DNA from: Sweltsa coloradensis
Lineage: Eukaryota; Arthropoda; Insecta; Plecoptera; Chloroperlidae
Length of the DNA: 64,000 bases
Direction of reading: 5' to 3'
NCBI GenBank assembly: GCA_024449915.1
Contig: JAMZAV010001450.1
Location: 248,001-312,000, forward strand
Shown here: positions 1 through 12,061 of the stretch, piece after piece
Position numbering within the stretch: position 1 is the first letter of the stretch
How the letters are laid out: each line of letters opens with the position of its first letter
Position numbers and translations under genes: made by a program
Notes under the pieces: generated by a model
Databases searched by the model: none
What the model saw: the letters and a program-made list of their open reading frames with translations, nothing else
What the model was told of the DNA's origin: nothing

Positions 1-283
1 AAAAAAAAAAAAAAAAACATGTTAGATTGCCAATTGGACAAAATTGTACGTAGCCTACAGGTCGGGGTAGAAAATAATTCGGCCCAAACACAGAAGTAGG
101 TATGTAAGGGGTTAGCACATCACCCAGAACGTGGTGTTTTATGTGTGTTTTCAATTTAATAGGGAAACTGACTGAAACCACCCCGCTTCTTGCGACTTAA
201 ATCTTTGTCGTTAAATTTCAAACAATTGATAAGCTTATTTTACGATGCTTGTGCTTGCTACGACATCATAAATGTATTTCTCG

Positions 284-360
284 ATTTGTTTAGTCGGGAA
301 ACACTCCCGTAGGTGTAATTGATATTATTTACTATAATTCAGAAATTAAAAAAGTAAACT
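284..360 (-). repeat. SINE family A, 3' part, inverted copy
   Basis: TCTCGATTTGTTTAGTCGGG to TTCAGAAATT is the reverse complement of the tail that follows tRNA-like SINE A copies (for example 17430-17525). With the copy at 537-655 it makes an inverted pair sharing TACTATAATTCAGAAATT. Confidence 0.55.
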
Positions 361-536
361 TTTTCCAATCCATTCCTCGAAAAGGAAAAATCATACCTGC
401 GAAAGGTAAACATTATAATTAACGTTGTGGTCAGTTTAAACCCATCCATTCTGATGTATAATGGATATTCGTTGCAGTACTGTTCCATCCATTCTGATGT
501 ATAATGCCAACTACAATTCAGAGCTTAAAATGTACC

Positions 537-655
537 CGTCCTGATGGTCTAGTGGTTAAGACGCCTGTTTGGAATGCGGGAAATCCGTGGTTCGATTCCC
601 GGTTGGGGCGGACTTTTTTAATTTCTGAATTATAGTAAATAATATCATAAATGTA
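537..655 (+). repeat. tRNA-derived SINE family A
   Basis: A-box-like TGGTCTAGTGG and B-box GGTTCGATTCC in a 70-nt tRNA-like head beginning GTCCTGATGG, followed by a tail with TTTCTGAATTATAGTAAAT. The same head occurs at about 17370 and 36318, so this is an interspersed element and not a tRNA gene. Confidence 0.75.
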
Positions 656-909
656 ATTCAACAGCTGCATTACGTACTAGGTACTTACAAGTAACAATAC
701 AAGTTCCATAAATCCTATCCCATGGACTATTTCAATTCCTTGTGATGCTTTGCAAACTGGGTCTTACAATGTCACTAAGCTAAGGCCTTCCCATAGTACT
801 ATAGTAATTTTTTAGTGATCTTGATTATAGGGTCTACGACATTGCTCTAGGTATAGACTGACAGACATAAAACTTTTACTGTTGACTGAATGTAATTTGA
901 TTGGTCCAG

Positions 910-1097
910 ATTTAAGCTGGTTGGATGCCGTGCACGTGAGCGCTTATGGTGTGAAAGAACGAGCGAAAGATTTGCAAAAGATTTCCTTGCGAGACGATTT
1001 GCTGGCTGGATGGCAAGTACGAGCAGTGACGGTTATTGACTTGACAACACTGGCGGGCGATGACACCTCAACGAATGTTACACGATTGTGTTCAAAG
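910..1097 (+). CDS. DERA: DERA exon (N-terminal part)
   Basis: Acceptor ...TTGGTCCAG before ATTTAAGCTGG; the exon supplies the last two bases of the Asp codon of DLSW. It ends ...TGTTCAAAG, followed by GTTTGT, a weaker than usual donor, in phase 0. It carries the VIDLTTLAGDDTS segment, part of the aldolase barrel. Confidence 0.88.
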
Positions 1098-4000
1098 GTT
1101 TGTGCAACCCCCTCTCATTCTTCACTTCCTCATTGATGTTATTATTTGATCAATGTGGCAGCTGCAAAATAAAGTTTAGGAGTGATAAAAAGTCCACAGT
1201 TCAACAATGTACAATTTTATTTTGGTTTATATTTTAATGATAAGGCTACTACTACTCACAATGATAACTTTAAAAGAAACTTTAAATTTATGTTGCTTGT
1301 AACAAAATAGGTCTAGGCTATTATTCTAGGCCAAATACCTAATAATGTTTGAAAAGGAATGCATCTCTTCCCATAAGACTACCGGTATAGTGCTTAGTTC
1401 AAACTCTTCAGTTCAGTTTTATTAGCATCCTTCCTTCTAGGTTACATTGTAACCACATGAAGATTTCAGATCTTTTGTCGAGTTTATTAATAATTGGTAT
1501 AGGGGAGTGTCAACTGTTTGGTCAATGTGCCACCCTATAACCAAAGATTTCAAGTAGGCTAGACATTAAGTTAAATGACGTGCAGTGAAAGTTTACAACT
1601 TTGGTAGGCCTAATTCCTACAGTTACCTTTTCTAGGTGGGTATTTCTTTATGAGCTATGTAATGGGGAATGTTCCTTCACTTTTTTTATTACCATACTCT
1701 ACTACATTGAGGACTTCCTTTTGAATATGTTGAAATCATTTTTTTTAAATTGTTTAAATAACATTTTCATTTATAAATTTTGTCCTAGAAACAGAAAGTT
1801 GCACCAATAATAATGGCGGGAAAAACCAGCCATTACCTAACTATTTGGCCAGCTATTATTACGAATCGACCAATAAGGTAATGCCAAACAGTGATAGTAA
1901 CTGTGTAATCTAGAAGAGAGTAGTTTATTCACAATCCAAAGACATTAATAGTTTTGCGCATTGGTCAACACTCAACAAAGCTCTCGATTTGGTTAGTCGG
2001 GAAACACTCCCATAGGTGTAATTGATATCCGTGGTTCGATTCCCGGTTGGGGCGGACTTTTCTAATTTCTGAATTGTAAATAATATCAACAAAGCTCATC
2101 CAATTCTTGACCTCACGTGCTGTTTGCGCGGGAAATAAAATATTCCCTACCCACTACAAACTTTGTGCCTCAATAGAATTTAAAATTACTTAAAATTGGT
2201 TTTAATTGCAGTAATGGTGGTGGTTTTCAATCAATTTCTTACACCCACGTCACTATTTAAACTTGGTGAACATTCCCTATTTGGATGAGCGTAGCGAGTG
2301 AAGCGAAGATTCCATTTCACTACACTGGAGAAAAAAATCCGGATTTTTTTTTTTTTGTATTTTTGTGTGTTTGTCCACACGATTTTGGCTAAACCAATAC
2401 TTCGATTGCGATGAAATTTTATGGAGGCCTTCAAAATCTCTGAACTTAGAACTGCCACGTTTTTGAGCGCAATCGAAAAATTATTTCTCACTAAAATCGC
2501 AATTTTACGATTTTTTTTTTATTTTTAAAAAAATTCTTCGACTTATAACACCTACATGCCTTATCCGATTGTTATAATTTTTTACAAAACCTTAATTTTA
2601 TGAATTAATATATTCCTGTAAAATTTGAGTGCAATCAAAAAATTATTTCTTATGAAAATTGGAATTTTACGATTTTTTAACATTTTTAAAACATTCTTCA
2701 ATACCGACATGCTTTATTTGATTGTAATGATTTTTTCACAGAACCTTAATTTTATGAATTTATATATTGGTGTGAAATTTGAGCGCAATCTAAATCTAAT
2801 TTCTTGTGAAAATCGCAATTTTACGCATTTTTCGTTTAAAAAAAATTTCTTCGACTTATAACATCTACATGCTTTGTCCGATTGTATTGATATTTTCACA
2901 GAACCTCGATTTTATGAATTTATATATTTGTGTAAAATTTGAGCGCAATCGAAAAATAATTACTCATGAAAATCTCAATTTTACACTTTTTTTGTTTTAA
3001 AAAACATACGCTCATCCAACAACGCGCCTGAAAAAGCGTTTGCGAAGCTTCCTAGTTTAGGTAGAGCTTCATGATGGTAGCCTCATCAGACTCACATGTG
3101 CGACTTACCTTTCCAGGCTGCCACCCCACTGGCTCCGGACATGTCGCGTGAACTCGGTTTCAACAAAGCTCCCATTGAAGACGGTGGCAACGAGAGGATA
3201 ACAACGGCAGCCGTGTGCGTTTACCCATTGCAAGTTGCGTGCGCCGCAAATTATCTGCGGAAGGCTGGACTTGAACACAAAGTTGCAGTCGCTTCTGGTA
3301 AAATTTTGTATTGCATCCAAAATAACATCCATTCCAATATAGGTTTTGTCAGAAAGTAGCAAATCATTATTTTCTCAGGCTATATGTTCACATATATTGT
3401 TCAATGTTAGATGTGAACAAGCCTGATAGAAGTGAGGTAATTACTCGAAGAAGATGAAGACCGCCTATCATCACGTAAATAGGGTAATGCTTATTTCCAG
3501 TGGCTGCCGGCTTCCCTAGTGGCCAATACCCTCTGGAGACGCGGCTCCAAGAGATCCGCTACGCAGTGGAATACGGAGCAGCAGAGATCGACATTGTCAT
3601 CGACCGAGGTTTCGTCTTGGCCCACGAGTGGGAGAAACTTTACGACACTATCCGACAGATGAAGGAGGCGTGCGGTGAGTGTTGATTCCATCGCCCGAGT
3701 CATGTTCTATAAATGTGCCAACACGACGGTACAGAAGCCCAAGGTTGTCAAGTTGGCGTGAATGCAGGTGATGAGCGTATATGCTTGTACCAAGAGTGAT
3801 TGGCGGAGAAAACACGAAGGTGCGCGCGAGGCGGCAAGGTCGTATTGCCTCCACAGCTGTAAGCTTATTGGGGTGATCACAGCTGCCGACAAGGACTGAG
3901 CTGAGCCGTACGGCACCTGAATGTACGGAGCTCCCCTAAAACGGAGAATGAACTTGGCCCCGAGTCCACAGTGGTGTTGGTACATCCATAGAGACAAGCA

Positions 4001-5113
4001 ATTACTTTTTTTCCGTCATAAAACACTCCTCTGTTTAGCTGATCATTTCAAAGGTAGCAGATTCATTGCCTTGCCAGTTGCCATATATACCAGCGGTCTT
4101 CAAACTTTCTCACCCAAGTCCCAACCCCCCCCCCCCCCCCCCAATCGTCAGGACCGTTATTACTGTCACTTTAACAGCGGTTTAGCCGAGCTCGTTTAAC
4201 CGGTTCCCACTCGAACACCGAAGTTAAGCAGAATCGGGTGTGGTCATTGGTGGAGTGGGTGACCGCTCTATCCTGAAACTCACGTATACCGCTGGTTAGA
4301 GCAGATGGAGGGTTCAAAAGCTAGTGTAACGGCTTCGTTCTCCTCGACATCTGCTCGGCAGTCCGGGCTAGTGGAGGAACCTATATGACTGTCAAGGTTA
4401 CACCGTCCTTTCGGATGGGACGTTAAGCCGTTGGTCCCCTTGGTACTTTTCGAAAGGAGTAGGCTACGTGCCGGTACCGGGTTTCTCCTCCTCCCTTCTG
4501 TTCATCCTTCATCCTCATCTATCACCACTCGACGTCTCGATTAGCTCAAGTGCATAAATATGAGACATTAAGCAATATCCAATCAATCAATCAATCAATC
4601 AATTTAACATTTAAGCTCAATTTTTGTTCAGGCTTGGGGCCTATATGGCCACGGTACACAATGCCACTGTTTAATAAAAGTTTCCACTAACCACACCTAC
4701 AAAAATATGTCAACCCGGTAAAATATTGTCTACTACAGACAGTTTTTCATTGTGTTGAATGGTCTCTGAGCAACTGAAAACCTAGACCTGACGAACCAAA
4801 TGGTATTCTACTGCCACCCTTGTAATTGGGGGCGGCAATATGGACCAAAGCAGCAAGGACATATTATTATTAGCAGTCACACAACAACCTCCAATAAGGT
4901 GGCGTTGCAATTCTGAGATTTTCATGGTGGAGCGTCATTTTCCACATGTGCATCCTTCATTCATATCTTCAAAGAATGACTCATTTCGACTTCAAAAGAT
5001 CACAGTCAAAAGATCAAAAACTGAGTTGTGCTTATAACGGGACAATGCAGGAAGTCACACTTTGTTTTCAAATTTACTTAATAATTTTGTGAAAACAATT
5101 ATTTTTATTATTT

Positions 5114-5147
<34 letters not shown>

Positions 5148-7342
5148 GTCTATCCTATTCAGTTATAAAAACTGATTTACAAAGGAGGACAACTAAATAA
5201 ATCTAATTACATAGATGCAGAAACACCAATAAATTACATTTTCGTAAATATTTGAAATAGTAGCATTACAACAACAATGCATTTAACACAAGAATTTTGG
5301 TAACAAATTGAATGATATTATATGCATTCAATGAATGAATCAAATATAAAAAAGGGTGGAGAATGAAAAGAACTACTACTCATTACTACTCTTCCATTAC
5401 CCAATTTTCTTGGTATCCCAAAAGCAAATCCTCACTGTCCCAAGTTTGGGACGCGACCCAGACTTTGAAAACCGCTGCCATATACTATTCCATATATTCA
5501 AATTCATATATGAATCTTTTTTTTTTCTCTTGTGCAGAGGTGCTTCTTCAGCCATTCTTCTTTGTTGCTATCCATTATAAAACAACTTCTTTCTGTGACC
5601 TGGTCATGTCATTAGGCAGGGAGTCAATGCCATTCTGAAGTGCGGCACACCTGAAAAGGTGTGCACTGTCTTTAGATTCGAAATTACATAATTTACAAGT
5701 GGCCGGTTCGGTGATGATGTTGAATCTGTTCAGATGGTGTTGCAGAACGTCATGGCCAGTTGCAAGTCGGAACTGGTCTGTGGAAGTTTTACGAGACCAG
5801 TTTTTGTCTGGCCTTTTTTTGATCTCATCCCATAATATATAAATATAATATCTGATAATGCACTCCCAGAAGTTATAAGTTTATTTAATTATTTATTGTT
5901 TATTTTTAAATTTTTTCATTAGTCTTCTTAATTGTCTCTGTGTTCTAGTGGCAAGTAGAAAACAAGATTTTAATTACATGTCAAGTTGTATTTTATAATT
6001 TCTGGATTGTAGATCATGTAACAATTATAAATTTCTTTATTTTGTATCAACCTGTGCTTGGCAAAGAGCTAGGTTGTACCTACCTTAATCAGAACTTAAG
6101 CATTTGGTTATTCTCCTCCCCCCCCCCCCCCCAATACCTTCCTTGTCTTCATCCAAAATGTAACTCACAATCTCTTTCCCCTCTTTACAACAGCTGGCCT
6201 TGTTTTAATTTAAGTTGCACCTCTGTCTCTCTCCACAGATTAACAAAGGCCATGTAGATTGGAAGCGTTTAAAAAAGGTTATCTGTTATTATGTTGCGTT
6301 CTCTATCGCCACTAACACAATCGTCTTACGGTAAGCACTGGAACCTTATATATTTCATTCCCAGCATCCAATGAAGAAGGTTTGATGTTTAAATCCAGTT
6401 AAGAAAGAGGTTTTTAGCTTATTAACTTTTAGTTCATCAATATGATATTAGTATTCATTGATATAGTAGTAGTTGAGGCCTAATTGCCAACAATAATAAT
6501 TGAAACTACGATTCAGTGAAGGGACAGATATAAAAAGACAGCAGTTAAGCACCTTAAAAACAAGGTACCTGTTAAGGTAGAGTAGTGGTCAAAATATTAG
6601 GGTGTGTATAAAGCGGTTACTTGTAGCTGTACCAGCAAGAAAGTACATAACTAGGAAAACGCTTAAGTCCCGCCGCGTTGTTGGATGAGCGTAATTGGTG
6701 CATTGAGCTGCCATGATTGTGTTATGAGGATTTTCTGTTGTTCTGTGACAAAATTATTACAAAGTCGAATAATTTTTTTTAAATTAAATTTAAAAAATAC
6801 AAAATTAACATTATTTTTTAATTTTTTTAATTTTAAAAAAAGAAAAAAATCGTAAAATTGCGATTTTCATAAGAAATAATTATTCGATTGCGCTCAAATT
6901 TTACAAAAAAATATTAATTCATAAAATTAAGGTTCTGTGAAAAATTCATTACAATAGGATAAAGTATGTAGGTGTTATAAGTCAAAGACTTGTTTAAAAA
7001 AGAAAAAAAACTGTAAAATTTCGATTTCATGAGAAATAATTTTTCGATTGCGCTCAAATTTCACACGAATATCTTAATTCATAAAATTAAGGTTCTGTGA
7101 AAAAACCATTACAATCGAATTAAGCATGTAGGTGTTATAAGTCGAAGAACTATTTTAAAATCGAAAAAATTCGTAAAATGGCGATTTTCATGAGAAATAA
7201 TTTTCCGATTGCGCCTCAAAACGTGGCAGTTCTAAGTTCAGAGATTTCGAAGGTCTCCATAAAATTTCATCGCAATTGGAGTATCGGTTTAGCCGGAATC
7301 GTGTTAACAAACACACAATAATACAAACAGAAAAAAAAACAG

Positions 7343-7376
<34 letters not shown>

Positions 7377-8920
7377 ATCGCGGATTTTTTTCTCCAGTGT
7401 AGTGAAATGGAATCTTCGCTTCGCTCGCTACGCTCGCTACGCTCATCCAATAATTGTATAAAGTGTTCCCCACTGGAAATCATTTCATGTACATGTGGTG
7501 GCGTGGGCAGACTCATAATAGTTAGTACAAATTTATAAATTTATTTAGACTTTCTTTCAATTGACTAGCATTTAAAAATATTTCTTAGTCCTTCGTAATG
7601 TGTAGCAGACTGTAGCCTATTGACCAACATTTTCCCCCGGCTCTGGTCAACTTCAGGTCCCGCCCACTTGAAGACTATCATCTCAGCCGGGGAGCTCGGA
7701 AGCTTCGAGAACATCTACAAGACATCGATCGTCGCGATGATGGCCGGCTCAGACTTCATCAAGACGTCGACTGGGAAGGAAGCGATCAACGCAACCCTCC
7801 CAATCGGAGTCACCATGTGCAGAGCTATAGCCGAGTATTACCACAGAACTAACATCAAGGTACTGTATTGAAGTTAGTGATGTAGTGCATTACCGACCTA
7901 ATATACCAACTACCGAGTGGTAACATTTTAAATTTTTCACCATTATATTCGAATGATTTTTTAAGATGCACATCAACAAGGCCGTGGAGTATATAACCTT
8001 AAGGTGAAAATTTGATGTCAATTATTTAAACATTATACCTTACAACTAGGAACTTTGGGAAATAGCAAATAAAAAGTTCTCATTTTGTTATAAAAAATCT
8101 TTAATTTCAGTATATAAACTCAAGGTAAAGGCATCATTTTGTAATAAAAATAGCACTGCATTCACTACCCTTCAGCAAAATAAACAGGTATTACACATTT
8201 TATAGGCCTTTTAAAGTTAATTTAATTGGAATGAGCTAGGCCTAGGCGTGTTCGATAATAATATTTTTAACTGTCATTGTGCTAACTATACGTTAAAACA
8301 GAAATGTTGATTTCAATGACCAATTGTCAAATTAATTTTATAATTTGGAGCTAAAACTTTGAAGAATAATTGAGAAAAGTTCCTGATTTTTCTCATTTAG
8401 CATGAAAACATAATTATTGCCTTATTTTGCTACTTAACAATAAAACAGTCATTTAGCTTAGTGAAAAAAGTCAGTCACAGAATTTCAGATTCCCTACTTA
8501 CAATGATGCATAACCTGATTTCTAATGTACATGTGTGTATGTGTAGCATATATATAATTATATTTTATAATATGTTTACCTAATAGCTTATGATTTTTCT
8601 GATTCTTGTATGTACTAGTTATGATGAAACCCAAATGAATGTAAATTTATAATGGTGAATAAACTACTACAACTACAACTCCTGCATTTACTTCCACTAG
8701 CCGGTGTTTCCAGGTTGGGTTCAAGCCGGCCGGGGGTATCCGAACCTCTAAGGACGCCATCAGCTGGCTGATCCTGATGAAGGAAGAACTGGGACACGAC
8801 TGGCTATACCCGGACCTGTTCCGTATCGGGGCGTCTGGCCTTCTGGTGGACATCGAGCAAGAGCTGTACCACCACATCACCGGACGGTTTGCCGACATAA
8901 ACGAGTTCACTATGGCCTAG
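910..8920 (+). CDS. DERA: Deoxyribose-phosphate aldolase (DERA), 5 exons, first coding exon not found
   Basis: DERA cleaves 2-deoxyribose-5-phosphate to glyceraldehyde-3-phosphate and acetaldehyde in cytosolic deoxynucleoside breakdown. Exons 910-1097, 3117-3297, 3501-3674, 7657-7859 and 8714-8920 have AG/GT borders and compatible phases (1-0, 0-1, 1-1, 1-0, 0-stop). The joined protein is about 317 aa, close to animal DERA (about 318 aa as I recall the human enzyme). Landmarks in order: DLSWLD, VIDLTTLAGDDTS, ITTAAVCVYP, VAAGFPSGQ, AEIDIVID, FIKTSTGKE, VGFKPAGGIR, FRIGASGLL. The Schiff-base lysine is in FIKTSTG (codon 7761-7763), the second active-site lysine in GFKPAGG (codon 8723-8725), and the catalytic Asp is likely in EIDIVID (codon 3590-3592). 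The first exon encodes only a few residues in relatives and must end in phase 1; I did not find it in 1-909. The introns hold SINE and Helitron-like insertions. Very secure family call. Confidence 0.95.
1983..2095 (+). repeat. SINE family A, rearranged copy
   Basis: The inverted tail (CTCGATTTGGTTAGTCGGG) is joined directly to the B-box half (CCGTGGTTCGATTCCCGG) with the A-box half deleted, so it is a recombined derivative. Confidence 0.6.
2281..3055 (+). mobile_element. Helitron/Helentron-like non-autonomous element, family 1, DERA intron
   Basis: Starts TTGGATGAGCGTAGCGAGTG and ends CGCTCATCCAACAACGCGCC, hairpin, TTCCTAG, followed by T. Inside are several degenerate units of about 145 bp containing TTTGAGCGCAATC, GCAATTTTACG and CTACATGC. 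No coding capacity. Inserted between DERA exons 1 and 2 of this model. Confidence 0.6.
3117..3297 (+). CDS. DERA: DERA exon (ITTAAVCVYP segment)
   Basis: Acceptor TTACCTTTCCAG, phase 0; donor GTAAAA after GCTTCTG, phase 1. It encodes a lineage-specific linker (from AATPLAPDMSREL) about ten residues longer than I expect from vertebrate DERA, then the conserved ITTAAVCVYP strand. Confidence 0.92.
3501..3674 (+). CDS. DERA: DERA exon (VAAGFP / EIDIVID segment)
   Basis: Acceptor GCTTATTTCCAG, donor GTGAGT. Begins in phase 1, restoring the Val of VAAGFPSGQ, and ends after ...KEAC plus one base. Includes the EIDIVID motif with the likely catalytic Asp. Confidence 0.94.
4183..4600 (+). mobile_element. 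SINE with 5S rRNA-like head and (TCAA)n tail
   Basis: The head, about 4183-4265, contains CACCGAAGTTAAGCAGAATC and GGGTGTGGTC, then GAGTGGGTGACCGC, closely matching the internal promoter region of 5S rRNA (box A, intermediate element, box C). The body includes TTTCGGATGGGACGTTAAGC and ends in (TCAA)n. The body recurs at 35970-36205 (-) and 55372-55690 (+) without the 5S head. It is a SINE3-type element in a DERA intron. Confidence 0.65.
5103..5148. repeat. (ATTT)n low-complexity repeat
   Basis: Tandem ATTT/TTTA units in the intron between DERA exons 3 and 4. The surrounding 4600-6650 shows short AT-rich low-complexity sequence and a C homopolymer near 6118, and no exon that I can support. 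Confidence 0.7.
6651..7450 (-). mobile_element. Helitron-like element, family 1, DERA intron
   Basis: Reverse-oriented: begins CTAGGAAAACGCTTAAGTCC preceded by A, and ends ...TACGCTCATCCAA. Contains repeated TGTAGGTGTTATAAGTCGAAG units and a long A tract (7329-7373). Confidence 0.65.
7657..7859 (+). CDS. DERA: DERA exon (FIKTSTG active-site lysine)
   Basis: Acceptor CAACTTCAG, donor GTACTG. Encodes GPAHLKTIISAGELG through MMAGSDFIKTSTGKE and ends ...HRTNIK in phase 0. Contains the Schiff-base lysine. Confidence 0.95.
8714..8920 (+). CDS. DERA: DERA last exon (GFKPAGG) with stop
   Basis: Acceptor GGTGTTTCCAG, phase 0. Begins VGFKPAGGIR, includes LFRIGASGLL and YHHITGRF, and ends TMA with a TAG stop at 8918-8920. 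Confidence 0.95.
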   Translation, partial: VGFKPAGGIRTSKDAISWLILMKEELGHDWLYPDLFRIGASGLLVDIEQELYHHITGRFADINEFTMA

Positions 8921-9040
8921 TTGCCTCTACGTACATTGTGCACCCATGCTGGGACAATGAGTTGCCATTGGATGTATGTTCTTTACTTGCTCTTTGATTC
9001 CAAAGATAGCCTATTGATTGAGGTTAAATCTATATTTTAG

Positions 9041-9229
9041 GTTGTTAATGTCAGGAGACCAAGGGCCAGACCACAACAACAATGGCAGAATAGTGTGAAA
9101 CAGCAAGGAGGAGACTGGAATGTGGTGGAAGGAGAGGAGTGGTGGCAGGACAGAAAGAAGATTGAGAGGCCTGTCTTCAATGCCGACCCAATGCAGAGTT
9201 GGACGTGGCAACAGATAATGAATAGATGA
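9041..9229 (+). pseudogene. Fragment resembling the C-terminal tail of a non-LTR reverse transcriptase
   Basis: The + frame reads RRPRARPQQQWQNSV, GGDWNVVEGEEWWQDRK and ends WTWQQIMNR before TGA. The basic RPR-RP-xxW-x-V and DW-x3-E-x-E-W-x-D spacing is like the tail after the reverse transcriptase domain of several LINE clades. No upstream RT domain is present, so it is a 5'-truncated relic lying in the DERA 3' flank. Possible polyadenylation signals AATAAA follow at about 9234 and 9301. Confidence 0.4.
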
Positions 9230-10045
9230 TATCAATAAAATTATCAACCAAGATTTTTAGCAAATCAATAAGTGTGTAATGAACTGTATGAAAAGCCACA
9301 AATAAAAGTATAAGGCTGCCTTTGCATTAGCAAATTGACTAAATATTTTTATACTCAATAATAATCAAAACTATATGAATTTGTAATGTGTGTTTATATA
9401 AATGTGCCTACAATACTTTACTCTGTAGTTATATGCATTTATTAGTTAATATACAATAATATTATATTATCAAGATGTTTACTATCCGATGTATGGGTGG
9501 TACAAAATAATGTTAATGATAATAAACCTATCTCAGTTATTTTATTACTCTTGATTTATTCATCAACCATCCCCATCAATGATAATGGTTTCCCAAGGCG
9601 TGATGCTTCATTAGCATTACACAAGTGTTAACAAGGTTATTGCAGTGAATTACACAATGTTCATTTTATATTTGTTTATTATAGGGAGGCACACAAACAC
9701 ATTATTAGCAGACAGCTAGCACGGCCTGCATTCCTATACAAGATGTCGCACAGCTACGAGTAGTGCCGCTAGAGCGAAGCACTCACAGTTAGAAAGAGCG
9801 TTGCTAACTACCGGTATGTACCTATGCAACTTAACAAACAGTTTTTTTTTAAAACAGGTTACCAACATAACAAGCATTTTACTTCTCAAAATGCGTGGTA
9901 TCAGTTACATCATGGTATGTATACTCCCGACTTCTTTTGTTTCTGAACTGAAACTGTGATTTATTTATTTGTTTATTTAAATAGAGTTCCGTTTTAACAT
10001 CACAGATGTATGAAACATGTCATGAATATAATAATAGGTAACTAA

Positions 10046-10623
10046 TTGAGCGAGCGTAGGAGCGTCTCCACTTGACTCTTATGGCTCGAATGTCTGTTTT
10101 TGTTTGTTTTTTTGTTTTTTTCTGTTACTGCTTCGATACAGGTCGCACCGTTTCTCTGATTGACCTGAAATTTTGCACACACTGTACATACCCACCTAGG
10201 CGGGTTGTGTATAGTTTTTGAACAAAATCCGATCATTGGTTATAAAAAATAAAAAATAAAATAAAAAAATAAAAAAATAAAAATGTACCGATCGTTATGA
10301 AATTTTGCAGGGTCAATAAGTACAACATTCTCTTCTATTTTCCAAATTTTCAGCTAAATCGGTCAAGACCTTAAAGACTTATTGGTAATCATAATTCGTA
10401 AAATGATGTTAAAAAATGAAGGAGGCAGTGAAGATACAAAGATACACTTTAGAAGGCATGACGTCAATTAGTACATTGCGAAGATGTTGGAATAGTTTAG
10501 TGTACAATGTCAATATCCAGTTAGGCCCACACTGTGTGGTGGGCCTTATGGAAATGTCGTACTCGGGTCATGTTGCACGTACCGGTGCTCGCTCAACAAC
10601 GCGTCCAACTGACGTTTTCCTAG
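10046..10623 (+). mobile_element. Helitron-like element, family 3
   Basis: Starts TTGAGCGAGCGTAGGAGCG and ends GCTCGCTCAACAACGCGTCC, AACTGACGTT, TTCCTAG, then T. The subterminal inverted repeat TTGAGCGAGC/GCTCGCTCAA and the AACG...CGTT hairpin before CCTAG repeat the design of family 1 with unrelated internal sequence. Lies between DERA and the - strand OBP gene. Confidence 0.5.
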
Positions 10624-12060
10624 TACTATATTACTGAAGACTTGATTGGCCAGGGAGATTATCAGGTAAGCACCTGACACAATATAATTATTATGTACAC
10701 CATGATTTGTAAATGTGGTTTACAGTTTGATCTTTACCTTCCAAAACAAAATATGATCTGTTGTTCATCAGCCATTATAATAAAATATGCACTTATCATA
10801 TGTAATGCACAGTAGGGTTCTAGTAGAGAGTAACAAAGTTATCAGCAATAAAAGCCTTAGCTATTGTGTGGCTGGCAAACACAAACTACATGAAGGGTTA
10901 CTTTACATCAAACATTATGTTCAGTGTATTTCTTAATGTTGGTTGTGGTTTTGATTATGTTTGTTGTTTTGGTTGTTGTTGTTGTTCTCTTGACTCGAAC
11001 TTGTTCCATCCCAGTCTTCACAGGTCTAGACAATGAAAGTAGTAGATGATTAGTTTCATGATGTAGACATACTTGTATATATATATATAGCATTTTCAAG
11101 TGTCATTTTGTAGCATCTATTTTTTGACCACTTTCAAAATCTTGTGTATGTAGTTTTTTTATTATTTTAATTTTAAAATTATGTCACCAGGTTGAATTAA
11201 TATCATCTGAATAAAAATGTGTATAAACAAATTATAGGTACATACTTTGTAATATAAAATAGGACTAGAAAACTATAGTTTTAATTGGAAAAAATAGCGC
11301 TTTGTAGCATCTATTCACAAAACGCTATTTTCACGTATCTCTAGACTTATCATAGTGGGCAGTTAGTTGAAACAAGCTGCAAGAGGATGAATTATGTGGA
11401 TGAGTGAGCCCATCATCACCTGTTTTTTATTTTTATTAGTAAGAGTTTGTAGAAATACTTAATAGGGTTGTGGGTAGGAAAGATCCTCAGCAGCTTTCCT
11501 AATTAATAAGTGTGGGGATCTGTAAGAGATACTTAAAACATGAGAAAAAATACTTTGAAAGGTCAAACTGAGCCTTGGTCACTCGATGAGTGCAGAGTAT
11601 ATTTTCATGTTAGATGTATCTATCAAGATTTCCCACACTCACGGTTACTAACCCGGTGAGCTGCTGGGTTCTCTATCCCCGCCCCTATTCAAACATTAGC
11701 TGGCCGTTTGGCCCCTCTCATACACGGTTCAGTTGTCTGTAGAAATAGGAATTGCATTGGTAATTAGTAATTACCCTATTATCTGGAGGCCAATCGTCTA
11801 TGTTACGCGAGTTAGTGAAGGGTCTATTTTGGGAACAGGTAAAACATGACATGAGGTGCGTATTCACCTGCTGTGCTGATGATTGCTGTTGTATCTAGGC
11901 CTGCTACCTGGTCTTTACCAACATGTTACCTGTTTAGTAAACTACAATATTCAAGTGACATGTGTGTTTATAATAAGATTGGAGGTAAGCAACTGCTTGA
12001 CATTTCGTTGACAAATAAAACAAAATAAATTGTTTGTTTTGAAAATACGTATTGTAAATA
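10624..12060. other. Intergenic AT-rich sequence, no gene recognised
   Basis: Between DERA and the OBP cluster. I see a (TA)n near 11080, an inverted AATAGCG.../...CGCTATT near 11296-11326, and nothing coding. Confidence 0.5.
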
Positions 12061-12061
12061 A

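Noticed and set aside
540..612. tRNA gene at 540-612 (and similar at 16262, 36318, 56450)
   Set aside because: A and B boxes are present but the stems pair imperfectly, and each is followed by a shared repeat body, so they are SINE heads.
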